This document shows, piece after piece, positions 43,099 to 51,065 of a stretch of 64,000 bases of DNA. Source of the stretch: Erythrobacter sp. Lineage in GTDB: Bacteria; Pseudomonadota; Alphaproteobacteria; Sphingomonadales; Sphingomonadaceae. Position 1 is the stretch's first letter, and the number at the start of each line of letters is the position of its first letter. The notes beneath the pieces are model-generated. The model searched no databases. It saw only the letters and a list, made by a program, of their open reading frames with translations, and was not told the DNA's origin. Where the stretch lies: NCBI GenBank assembly GCA_009993605.1, contig JAACTB010000013.1:1-64000 (forward strand), in the 5' to 3' direction. The position numbers were made by a program, and so were the translations under genes.

Positions 43099-43252
43099 CG
43101 CCAGAGCTTGCCAAGCAAGCGACAAGCTGGGAGCCGGTGCGCGCCAGCGCATCGCCCAGCCCGGCCGACGGGTCCGCGCAAAACGCGCGGACCCCGTTCG
43201 ACGTCACGCGACGCATGGAGCGATTGCGCCAGCAACCGCGGAACGGCGCGTG
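43086..43252 (+). repeat. Inverted repeat, left copy
   Basis: This sequence matches the reverse complement of 45224-45386 over its whole length at about 80%, starting with GCGAAGGCG and ending GGAACGGCGCGTG. It includes the last codons and stop of the 42298 gene. It holds a perfect 10-bp hairpin, GGGTCCGCGC / GCGCGGACCC (43170-43194), that could terminate transcription. Confidence 0.8.
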
Positions 43253-43264
43253 ACGGCGTAGGCG

Positions 43265-44161
43265 CTATCCTGCGAAGGCGTGGTGCTCCCGATGCCAGGC
43301 GAGAAATTGCGGGTGCGGCCTGTCGCTCTCACGCATCGGCGGAATAAGCTTCCCCGATGGATTGATTATCGCCTCGACACCCTCGCGGTCATTGACCTTG
43401 CGGTGCACGATGATTGCGAGATCGTCCCTGAATCCAATCAGTCCGCGGTCAAACATCCAATGCGCGGTGCCGGAAAGCGCAAGGCCATTGCGCACGCTGT
43501 CAGGCCCGCCATGCTCGACCGGTCGGATATGCGCGGCCTGCGCTTCCAAACGGCCACCGCCATTGACGAGCTTCCAGCCTGTCACCGCACAGCGACCATC
43601 ATAGGCGTGCATCACGGCGCGCCGGAAAGCCCGGTCGCGGAATGGCTTGGAGACAAGTGACTGGACGATGGGCCGCTCGATCTCGAACGGTGTCTGATGC
43701 TCACGGACGCGGTTGTCATCGACCACTTCGTCATCGCTGCGCGGTAGGAAGTTCTCATCCGGTAGGCCGAGGGAGATAATTCGGGCGAAGTCGGCAGACG
43801 ATAATGGGCGGACGGCGGCTTGGGCCCGACCCGAAACTTTGCCTTCCTCATTGAGGACGCCGCGCTCAACCTGCTCGCCATTGACTATATGCGGCACAGT
43901 CGGCTCGAAAGGCAGATAGCTTCCTTCCTGGATGATCGCACGATAGCGGTCAGGTTCGGTCGGGTCACAAATGATTCCCTCGACCTTTGCCACCGCGAAG
44001 AAGCCCTTGGAGTTCCTAATTTTGACCGGCTCGCGATAGACAATCCAATCGCCGACCATCTGCTGTGCGCGGTTCAGATAGCTTTTCGGAAACTGGTAAT
44101 GCATCTCAGGAATGTCGTCGTAGATCGACCCGTCTTTGTGCATGAAAACGCCGAAGGTCAT
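43265..44161 (-). CDS. HNH endonuclease with EVE/PUA-like N-terminal domain
   Basis: A 298-residue predicted nuclease. The C-terminal HNH (beta-beta-alpha metal) domain shows C191AVTG, H211 in AAHIRPVEHGG, N225 in VRNGLALS and H234 in GTAHWMFDRG, all intact. This is the COG3440-like restriction-endonuclease group. The N-terminal part (about 1-95: MVGDWIVYREP, KGFFAVAKVEGI, then DRYRAIIQEGSYLPF) resembles an EVE/PUA-type fold, as in nucleases that cut modified DNA. That assignment is inferred by pattern only. The gene starts the minus arm of the island and has lower GC than core genes. No methyltransferase is adjacent, consistent with a type IV-like enzyme. Confidence 0.85.
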   Translation of the reverse strand: MTFGVFMHKDGSIYDDIPEMHYQFPKSYLNRAQQMVGDWIVYREPVKIRNSKGFFAVAKVEGIICDPTEPDRYRAIIQEGSYLPFEPTVPHIVNGEQVERGVLNEEGKVSGRAQAAVRPLSSADFARIISLGLPDENFLPRSDDEVVDDNRVREHQTPFEIERPIVQSLVSKPFRDRAFRRAVMHAYDGRCAVTGWKLVNGGGRLEAQAAHIRPVEHGGPDSVRNGLALSGTAHWMFDRGLIGFRDDLAIIVHRKVNDREGVEAIINPSGKLIPPMRESDRPHPQFLAWHREHHAFAG

Positions 44162-44225
44162 TCTGTAGATCCCATAGATAATCTAGAACTTGATCGCATC
44201 AACTGGCGAGCACAAGGTCCATGTT

Positions 44226-44465
44226 ATGTCTGATGCACTGGAAAACGCGCGCAAATCCCTAGAAAACCTTCAACGGTTCGAGCTATCTACACTGTTAAGT
44301 GCATGCTCGGTCGGTATTGCCAGCGTGCCCGACGACGAACTTTGGATTGAATTGGAAAGCGAAAAGGCGATCGTATCAGCACCTTCGCCGATCGCTGAAG
44401 CACTAAGAACGCTGCCACCTTACGATCGCAAACGCATTGGGGAAGCGATCGCAAAGGGGGTATAA
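44226..44465 (+). CDS. Island gene, N-terminal fragment before +1 shift
   Basis: A 79-residue frame starting MSDALENARKSLENLQRFEL at ATG 44226, preceded by AAGG at about 9 nt. It ends ...RKRIGEAIAKGV then TAA at 44463-44465. Immediately before the stop is AAAGGGGG (G5 at 44456-44460). Omitting one G joins it to the frame ending at 45216: KRIGEAIAKG-YNRAGAFDDI. The joined product would be 329 residues. It is divergent from the HNH gene across 64 bp. The family is not recognised. The break could be a mutation, a homopolymer sequencing error or a programmed shift. Confidence 0.6.
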   Translation: MSDALENARKSLENLQRFELSTLLSACSVGIASVPDDELWIELESEKAIVSAPSPIAEALRTLPPYDRKRIGEAIAKGV

Positions 44466-45216
44466 TCGCGCAGGGGCATTCGACGACATTCAAGTCAACG
44501 ACGTTTTGCACAACGTCGAAGGCTCGGTTGGACTTTTGGCAGACTTGCTAATTCACCGCGCGATGATGGTGTCCGTAGCGACGGGCGGCGACCTCATACA
44601 ACAAGTCAACGATTACTACCGGGCGCGTGAAGCCCACATTCTCGAGCGCATGCCGCCGGACGTTCATTACGAAAATCCCCACGAAGATTTGTGGGCCTGG
44701 TATCATTATTGGAAAGAAAATTTTGGGACGTGGGCCGAGCGTCGCCAATACGCTAACAAACTTTTTGGCCCCGCGATTGAAGCCTTGGCAAAACGGTCTT
44801 CGGTCCCGATGCCCGAACGGGAAGCCTCAGGATGGGAACGCGTTGATCGGGCTCTCTCGAAAGCGCGGGCACAACTCGGCTTAGCTTCAGCCGAAGAAGA
44901 CTTTCAACAGATCGGCCTTTTGTGCAGAGAAGTGCTTATATCGCTAGGACAAGCGGTCTATGACCCACTTCTCCATTCATCACCGGATGGCGTCGAACCG
45001 AGCGAAACTGACGCTAATCGGATGATTGCCTCCTTCATCGCATTTGCTTTTGGCGGTTCCAGCAATGAAGAAGTTCGCGCCCATGCGAAAGCATCGCTTC
45101 GGCTGGCGCTCGCGCTGCAGCATAGACGCACCGCAAGCGGCAAACTTGCCGCTCTTTGCCTCGAAGCAACTTCATCTACTGTTGCCGTTATCTCAATTAT
45201 TGCTCGACCAGCATAG
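44437..45216 (+). CDS. Island gene, C-terminal fragment after +1 shift
   Basis: The open frame to 45216 (up to 259 residues) has only a TTG at 44437 inside the preceding frame and no convincing ribosome site, so it is most likely the continuation of the 44226 gene. It is helical, with DDIQVNDVLHNVEGSVGLLA, a Trp/Tyr-rich segment (EDLWAWYHYWKENFGTWAER) and a C-terminal region IGLLCREVLISLGQAVYDP ... AKASLRLALALQHRR. The last part faintly recalls DUF4145/HEPN-like C-terminal helices of abortive-infection proteins, which is speculation. It ends 8 bp before the right inverted repeat. Confidence 0.6.
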   Translation: MGKRSQRGYNRAGAFDDIQVNDVLHNVEGSVGLLADLLIHRAMMVSVATGGDLIQQVNDYYRAREAHILERMPPDVHYENPHEDLWAWYHYWKENFGTWAERRQYANKLFGPAIEALAKRSSVPMPEREASGWERVDRALSKARAQLGLASAEEDFQQIGLLCREVLISLGQAVYDPLLHSSPDGVEPSETDANRMIASFIAFAFGGSSNEEVRAHAKASLRLALALQHRRTASGKLAALCLEATSSTVAVISIIARPA

Positions 45217-45223
45217 TCACAGC

Positions 45224-45386
45224 CACGCGCCGTTCCGCGTTTGCTGGCGCAAACGCTCCATGCGTCACGTGACGTCAAACGGGTTCCGCTGCGCAAACCC
45301 GCTGGCCGAGGCTCGCGATGCGCTGACGCGCACCGGCTTCTAACTTGTCGCTTGGCTAGCCAAGCTCCGGCGTTAGGCGCCTTCGC
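45224..45386 (-). repeat. Inverted repeat, right copy
   Basis: Reverse-complement partner of 43086-43252. It lies between the end of the island gene and the stop of lepA (45390). The 10-bp hairpin of the left copy is degenerate here. A perfect 16-bp palindrome, GCTTGGCTAGCCAAGC (45350-45365), is found instead near the outer end. Confidence 0.8.
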
Positions 45387-45389
45387 TCG

Positions 45390-47225
45390 CTATTCCTCCC
45401 CCATACGGAGCGCAGCGATGAAAGCTTCCTGAGGGATCGAGACGTTGCCGTACTCTCTCATCCGCGCCTTGCCCTTCTTCTGCTTTTCCAGCAGCTTCTT
45501 CTTGCGGCTGATGTCGCCGCCGTAGCATTTGGCGGTCACGTCCTTGCGCAGGGCGGCGATGGTTTCGCGGGCGATCACCTTGCCGCCGATCGCGGCCTGG
45601 ATCGGGATTTTGAACAGGTGGCGCGGGATGAGGTCCTTCAGGCGCTCGCACATGCCGCGCCCGCGTTCTTCCGCCACGTTGCGGTGAACGATCAGGGAGA
45701 GGGCGTCGACCGGCTCGTTGTTGACGAGGATGTTCATCTTCACGAGGTCGCCTTCGCGTAGGCCGATCTGTTCGTAATCGAAGCTGGCATAGCCGCGGCT
45801 GATCGATTTCAACCGGTCGTAGAAATCGAACACCACCTCGTTCAGCGGCAATTCGTACGTCACCTGCGCGCGCCCGCCGACATAGGTCAGATTGGTCTGG
45901 ATACCGCGCCGGTCCTGGCAGAGCTTCAGGATGGGGCCGAGATACTCGTCGGGCGTGTAGATCACCGCCTTGATCCACGGCTCCTCGATCATGTCGATGC
46001 GGCTGGGATCGGGATAGTCGGCCGGGTTGTGCAGCTCGATCACCTTCGCATCCTCGTTCTTCGTATGGCCGAGATGGATGCGATAGACGACCGAGGGCGC
46101 CGTGGTGATGAGGTCGAGATCGTATTCGCGGCTGAGGCGCTCCTGAATGATCTCGAGGTGCAGGAGGCCGAGGAAGCCCGCGCGGAAGCCGAAGCCCAGC
46201 GCGGCGGAGCTTTCCATCTCGTAGGTGAAGCTCGCATCGTTCAGGCGCAATTTGCCGATGCTGTCGCGCAGCTTCTCGAAATCGGCGGCGTCGACGGGGA
46301 AGAGCCCGCAAAAGACCACCGGCTGTGGCTCGCGATAGCCGGGCAGCGCCTCGCTCGCCCCGCCCTTCACGGTGGTGATGGTGTCGCCGACGCGGGCCTG
46401 CTCCACCTCCTTGATCTGGGCGGTGATAAAGCCGATCTCGCCCGGCCCGATCTCGTCGAGGTCGGTGCGCTTGGGGCGGAAACAGCCAACCCGATCGACC
46501 AGATGCTGGGTGCCGCCCTGCATGAAGCGGACGTTGAGGCCCTTGTGCAGGAAGCCGTCGATCACGCGCACGAGGATGACGACGCCGAGATAGGGGTCGT
46601 ACCAGCTGTCGACGAGGCTGGCTTTGAGGGGCGCGGTGCGGTCGCCCGTGGGCGGGGGGATGCGCTTGACCAGCGCTTCCAGCACGTCCTCGATCCCGAT
46701 GCCGGATTTGGCGCTGGAGAGGACGGCGCCGCCTTCCTCCCACGGGCCGGTGGCCTGGATGCCGACGATCTCCTCGATCTCTTCGGCGACCTTTTCGGGT
46801 TCGGCGGCGGGCAGGTCGATCTTGTTGATGACGGGGACGATCTCGTGGTCGTGCTCGATCGACTGGTAGACATTGGCGAGCGTCTGCGCCTCTACCCCCT
46901 GCGCCGCGTCCACCACCAACAGCGCACCCTCGCACGCGGCGAGGGAGCGGCTGACTTCGTAGGCGAAGTCGACATGGCCGGGCGTGTCCATGAGGTTGAG
47001 CTCGTAGGTCTCGCCATCCTTCGCGGTGTAGGACAGGCGCACGGTCTGCGCCTTGATGGTGATCCCGCGCTCCTTTTCGATGTCCATGTTGTCGAGCACC
47101 TGCTCGGACATCTCGCGGTCGGTCAGCCCGCCGCAGTGCTGGATCAGCCGATCAGCAAGCGTGGACTTGCCATGGTCGATGTGGGCAATGATGCTGAAAT
47201 TGCGGATCTTGGAAAGGTCGGTCAT
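45390..47225 (-). CDS. lepA: Elongation factor 4 (LepA)
   Basis: A 611-residue ribosome-associated GTPase implicated in back-translocation and initiation. The N-terminus [20 protein letters not shown] holds the G1 motif. DTPGHVDF is G3 and NKIDLPAA is G4. The C-terminal LepA-specific domain includes [20 protein letters not shown] near 575-594. The length is typical. The stop is only a few bases outside the right inverted repeat of the accessory island, so the island inserted without damaging it. Confidence 0.97.
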   Translation of the reverse strand: MTDLSKIRNFSIIAHIDHGKSTLADRLIQHCGGLTDREMSEQVLDNMDIEKERGITIKAQTVRLSYTAKDGETYELNLMDTPGHVDFAYEVSRSLAACEGALLVVDAAQGVEAQTLANVYQSIEHDHEIVPVINKIDLPAAEPEKVAEEIEEIVGIQATGPWEEGGAVLSSAKSGIGIEDVLEALVKRIPPPTGDRTAPLKASLVDSWYDPYLGVVILVRVIDGFLHKGLNVRFMQGGTQHLVDRVGCFRPKRTDLDEIGPGEIGFITAQIKEVEQARVGDTITTVKGGASEALPGYREPQPVVFCGLFPVDAADFEKLRDSIGKLRLNDASFTYEMESSAALGFGFRAGFLGLLHLEIIQERLSREYDLDLITTAPSVVYRIHLGHTKNEDAKVIELHNPADYPDPSRIDMIEEPWIKAVIYTPDEYLGPILKLCQDRRGIQTNLTYVGGRAQVTYELPLNEVVFDFYDRLKSISRGYASFDYEQIGLREGDLVKMNILVNNEPVDALSLIVHRNVAEERGRGMCERLKDLIPRHLFKIPIQAAIGGKVIARETIAALRKDVTAKCYGGDISRKKKLLEKQKKGKARMREYGNVSIPQEAFIAALRMGEE

Positions 47226-47309
47226 CGTGCGCCGCCCTTAGCCGCGCGGCCCCGCCGTGTCAGCAGGCAAACGCCGCTCTGCTGCCGCAAGCTCGCAATC
47301 ATGCGCCGA

Positions 47310-49508
47310 TCACTGCGGCGCGCGCGTTTCCACTTCCTTGAAACGTCGCGTCGCTTCCGTGTTCTCGCTCTGGGGGAACAGGATCGGAAGCGCATCGTCG
47401 GGCAAGACGCTCAGATTGCGGCCAGTGGCTTCGAGTTCGTAAGGCGAGATGCGGTGGCGCGTGCATAGCCCGTCCGCTCCGTCGCTGATCAGCGGGCTTT
47501 CGAATTCGATCCCCTGGATCGCCCCGCGCGAGCGGCGCACGGTCGCCACGGTCAGCTGGCCCCCGCCCATGTCGACCACGAGTTGCGTGCCGACGGGTAC
47601 GTCCTCCAACCCTTCGATCATGGCCCCCGTCTTGGACAGGTTGCGCACGAAGGCGCGATAGCGCTGGTCTTCGTGGATCACGCCGATCCGGCGGAACATC
47701 GTGCGCCGGTCCGCACGGTAGCGGGCGGGCCCGCGCGCCTCGAAGACGAGCGGGCCTTTCTCCACGCGTTCGAGGATGTTGTCCTGTGTGATGGCGGGCG
47801 AATAGATGTAGCCCTGGATATGCGTCGCGCCACGACCGACGACCAGTTCGAGCTCGTCCTTGGTCTCGACCCCCTCGGCGACCGTCGCCATCTTGAGAGC
47901 GTCCGCCAGATTGACGATCGCGCTCATGATGGCGGGATTGTTGTTGCCCGGTTCGGTGCAGCCACGAACGAAGCTCTGGTCGATCTTGATCTTGTCGAAG
48001 GGCGCGGTGCGCAGGTAGCTGAGCGAGGAATAGCCGGTCCCGAAATCGTCGAGTGCCAGTTTCACGCCGATCTTTTTCAGTTCCTCGAACTTGCGCTGGG
48101 TGCGGTTGGACCCGCCGAGGAAGACCGATTCCGTGATTTCGAGAACGAGGCGCGACGGCGCAAGCCCGGTTTCCGACAGGACCGCTCGAACCACGCTGGG
48201 AAAATCGTCGCATTCGAATTGAAGCGCCGAGATATTGACCGCCACGCCGATATCGTCGGGCCAAAGCGTCGCATCGCGGCACGCGCGTTCGAGCGCCCAT
48301 TCGCCGAGCGGTTTGATCATGTCGATATCTTCGGCGACCGGGATGAATTCGGCCGGAGAAATCTTGCCGCGCTCGGGGTGGTGCCAGCGGATCAGCGATT
48401 CGAAACAGGCGACCATCTGAGTCTGCGCGTCCACGATCGGCTGATAATGCATGGCCAGCTGATCGGTATCGAGGACGCTGCGCAATTCCTCTTCGATCTG
48501 GCGGCGCCGTTTCGCGCCTTCTTTCATTTCACCCGAATAGAAACGGTACTGGGCCCTGCCCCCACCTTTTGCGGCATAGAGAGCCAAGTCGGCCGCCTTG
48601 ACCAGGTCTTCGGCTTCCAGCCCGTCATAAGGTGCAACGGCCATGCCGATCGACACGCCGATCACCAGCCGCGATCCATTGATGGGATAGGGTTGGGAGA
48701 TCATCTGGATCAGGCGCTGCGCCAGGTCGCCCAGCTGTCCGCGATCGTCCATGTCCGACAGGATGACCTGGAATTCGTCGCCCCCGAACCGGCCGACCTC
48801 GCCCTTGCTGCCGACGATCTTCTGAATGCGCGCAGCGACCTGCTTGAGCAGCTCGTCCCCGACGGGATGCCCGTAAGTGTCGTTGACCGGCTTGAAGCGA
48901 TCGAGATCGAGCATCATCAGCGCGCAGGACCGCTTGGAATTGCGATAGCTGGCAAGCGTGTTGGCCAGCGTCATGTCCATCCGCCGCCGATTGGCAAGGC
49001 CGGTCAGATCGTCGAATTGCGCCATCCGGTCGCTATCGCGCAGGCGATCGCGGCTTTCCGTGACGTCGCGCGCGCTGCCGCGATAGCCGAGGAAATTCCC
49101 TTCCTCGTCGAAGGCGGCCTTGCCCGACAGTTCGAGCAGCAGACTGCCTCCGCCTACCATATTGACGGGGAGCGAATTGAGCGTGTTGCGGGCGCCTACA
49201 AGAAAGGCGAGCGGACGGTCGGGCCGCACATTTTCCTCGTCCGCGGCGATGGAGAACAGATCGGTCAGCGAGCGACCGAGCAGTTTGTCCTTCGCCCAGC
49301 CGTAGCGATCGAAAACCGTCTCGGTCAGATAGGTCAGTCGATTCTCGCTGTCGGTGGCCCAGAACCAGCCGAGCCCCGCAGCCTCGAATGTGTCGAGCAG
49401 CGCGATGCGATCGACCGGAGGGGGACCATGATCCACCAATTCGTCCTCGGCCCGGACGTCATCGTTCTGCGGTCGCGACGATCGCACGAACAGTTTGCCC
49501 AACGGCAT
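47310..49508 (-). CDS. PAS-GGDEF-EAL-PilZ cyclic-di-GMP signalling protein
   Basis: A 732-residue soluble protein with four domains. PAS (about 35-155, WFWATDSENRLTYLTE) is followed by GGDEF (about 170-325; G242-G-D-E-F246 intact, no RxxD I-site at the expected place). EAL comes next (about 345-595; ESL instead of EAL at 370-372, but VLEITES, DDFGTGYSS, KIDQSF and AEGVET kept). A C-terminal PilZ-like domain (about 605-690, DRRTMFRRIGVI, RNLSKTGAMIEG) closes it. Both synthesis and hydrolysis of c-di-GMP are chemically possible. The start is ATG 49508, with AAGGAG 9 nt upstream rather than directly at GTG 49517. Confidence 0.92.
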   Translation of the reverse strand: MPLGKLFVRSSRPQNDDVRAEDELVDHGPPPVDRIALLDTFEAAGLGWFWATDSENRLTYLTETVFDRYGWAKDKLLGRSLTDLFSIAADEENVRPDRPLAFLVGARNTLNSLPVNMVGGGSLLLELSGKAAFDEEGNFLGYRGSARDVTESRDRLRDSDRMAQFDDLTGLANRRRMDMTLANTLASYRNSKRSCALMMLDLDRFKPVNDTYGHPVGDELLKQVAARIQKIVGSKGEVGRFGGDEFQVILSDMDDRGQLGDLAQRLIQMISQPYPINGSRLVIGVSIGMAVAPYDGLEAEDLVKAADLALYAAKGGGRAQYRFYSGEMKEGAKRRRQIEEELRSVLDTDQLAMHYQPIVDAQTQMVACFESLIRWHHPERGKISPAEFIPVAEDIDMIKPLGEWALERACRDATLWPDDIGVAVNISALQFECDDFPSVVRAVLSETGLAPSRLVLEITESVFLGGSNRTQRKFEELKKIGVKLALDDFGTGYSSLSYLRTAPFDKIKIDQSFVRGCTEPGNNNPAIMSAIVNLADALKMATVAEGVETKDELELVVGRGATHIQGYIYSPAITQDNILERVEKGPLVFEARGPARYRADRRTMFRRIGVIHEDQRYRAFVRNLSKTGAMIEGLEDVPVGTQLVVDMGGGQLTVATVRRSRGAIQGIEFESPLISDGADGLCTRHRISPYELEATGRNLSVLPDDALPILFPQSENTEATRRFKEVETRAPQ

Positions 49509-49678
49509 GCGGACCACTCCTTCGTTATCACATAGCCTCGGACGAAATCCCGGCTCAATCCTGGGAAGGCTGGTAACCGCGAAACTTCACTCAATGGTTA
49601 AGTCGCGCCGACAGCGCGCGAAACCGCGGCTTGCCAGCGGTGCGGGACCGCGCCATGTTCGCTCGCGGAGAGACAGAC

Positions 49679-51001
49679 ATGCGCCACATCGCCATCGTCG
49701 GATCGGGGCCTGCCGGCTATTATACCGCGGAAGCGGCGCAAAAGCTGTGGCAGGACGATGTGCGCGTCGACGTCTTCGATGCGATGCCCGTCCCGTTCGG
49801 GCTGATCCGCACGGGCGTGGCGCCAGATCACCAGTCGATCAAAGGCGTCTCGCGCCGCTACGAAAAAGTGGCGACGAGCGACAATGTGCGCTTCGTGGGC
49901 AATGTCACCATCGGAAGCGATGTGACGATCGCCGAATTGCGCGACTTGTACGATGCGGTCGTGCTCGCCACCGGCGCGCCCAACGACCGGCCCCTTGCGG
50001 TCGATGGTGCGGAGCTCGGCAATGTCTTCGGCAGCGCCGAATTCGTCGGCTGGTATAACGGGCACCCGAAGTTCGCATCGCTCGATCCCGATCTGTCGGG
50101 CCGCCACGCGGTGGTCGTCGGCATGGGCAATGTCGCTCTCGACGTGGCACGCATTCTCGCCAAGACCGAGGCGGAATTTGCGGGGTCCGATATCGTCGCC
50201 CATGCGCTCGATGCCCTGCGGGCCAGCAAGCTCGAACGGATCACCCTGCTCGGCAGGCGCGGTCCGCACCAGATCATGATGACGCCCAAGGAATTGGGGG
50301 AGTTGCTGCATCTCGAACGGGCGCGCCCCTCGGTCGATGCAGCCGATCTGCCGCCGGAAGGGGACGATGCCGTTCTTGAGCCAGGCTTGCGCAAATCGGT
50401 GACGCTGCTGCGCGATTTCGCCGCACAAGCGGAGGAACCAGACAAAGCGATAACGATCGACTTCGCTTTCTTCACCAGTCCCGCTGCCTTGCTGGGCGAG
50501 AACGGGCATGTCCGCGCCGTGCGGGTCGAACGCACGGTGGTGGAGAAAGGCCGCGCGGTCGGCACGGGCGAATTTGACGAGCTACCCGCCGATCTCGTCG
50601 TCAGTTGCATCGGCTATCGCACCTCGCCGATCGAGGGAGTTCCCTTCGACGAGCGCGCGGGTCGCTTCGCCAATGACGAAGGGCGCATCCTTCCGGGCCT
50701 CTATTGTGTCGGTTGGGCGAGGCGCGGTCCGTCCGGGACGATCGGCACCAACCGACCCGACGGCTATGCGATCGTGGACAGGATCGCCGAAGATATCGGC
50801 CACGGCTCGCGTAAAAAGGGTCGCGAGGGATTCGATGCCCTTGCCGAGAAGCGCGGCATCGACATCGTGACGTTCCGCGACTGGCAGCGGATCGAGGAGG
50901 CGGAAATCGCCGCCGCGCGCGACGGGTCTCCGCGCGAAAAGTTCATCGATGTCGCCAGCATGATCGCTGCCAGCGGGCCACGGAGTTCCGACGAAGGGTA
51001 G
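49679..51001 (+). CDS. fprA: Ferredoxin-NADP reductase, FprA/adrenodoxin-reductase type
   Basis: A 440-residue two-dinucleotide-domain flavoprotein. HIAIVGSGPAGYYTAEAA binds FAD at the N-terminus. VPFGLIRTGVAPDHQSIKGV is typical of the adrenodoxin reductase group. VVVGMGNVALDVARIL is the NADP motif, and GWARRGPSGTIGTNRPDGYA closes the FAD site. It transfers electrons between NADPH and ferredoxin. The ferredoxin generated by KorAB (14-17.6 kb) is a possible partner. The start at ATG 49679 is preceded by GGAG. Confidence 0.93.
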   Translation: MRHIAIVGSGPAGYYTAEAAQKLWQDDVRVDVFDAMPVPFGLIRTGVAPDHQSIKGVSRRYEKVATSDNVRFVGNVTIGSDVTIAELRDLYDAVVLATGAPNDRPLAVDGAELGNVFGSAEFVGWYNGHPKFASLDPDLSGRHAVVVGMGNVALDVARILAKTEAEFAGSDIVAHALDALRASKLERITLLGRRGPHQIMMTPKELGELLHLERARPSVDAADLPPEGDDAVLEPGLRKSVTLLRDFAAQAEEPDKAITIDFAFFTSPAALLGENGHVRAVRVERTVVEKGRAVGTGEFDELPADLVVSCIGYRTSPIEGVPFDERAGRFANDEGRILPGLYCVGWARRGPSGTIGTNRPDGYAIVDRIAEDIGHGSRKKGREGFDALAEKRGIDIVTFRDWQRIEEAEIAAARDGSPREKFIDVASMIAASGPRSSDEG

Positions 51002-51065
51002 CGCGGAACGGCTCGATCCGGTTCGGCGTTTCGATACGATAAATCATAAGGAGGATGCGAAAATC

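Larger units (their letters stand above)
43086..45386. mobile_element. Candidate accessory island bounded by inverted repeats
   Basis: About 2.3 kb bracketed by two imperfect inverted copies of a roughly 165-bp sequence. Inside are two divergent units: the HNH endonuclease gene (minus) and a split gene of unknown function (plus). Both run outward and end at a repeat. The internal DNA is visibly richer in A+T than the flanking HTH-protein gene and lepA. No transposase, integrase or clear target-site duplication is present, so any mobility would be passive or by recombination between repeats. Boundaries are approximate. Confidence 0.6.

Noticed and set aside
45339-45378. Integron attC-like site (TCTAAC ... 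GTTAGGC around a 16-bp palindrome)
   Set aside because: The core-like motifs are partial, the left repeat copy lacks them, and there is no integrase gene or cassette array. A diverged dispersed repeat is the simpler reading.
45241-45432. Short open frames within the right inverted repeat
   Set aside because: They consist of repeat sequence running into the antisense of lepA, with no ribosome site or plausible product.
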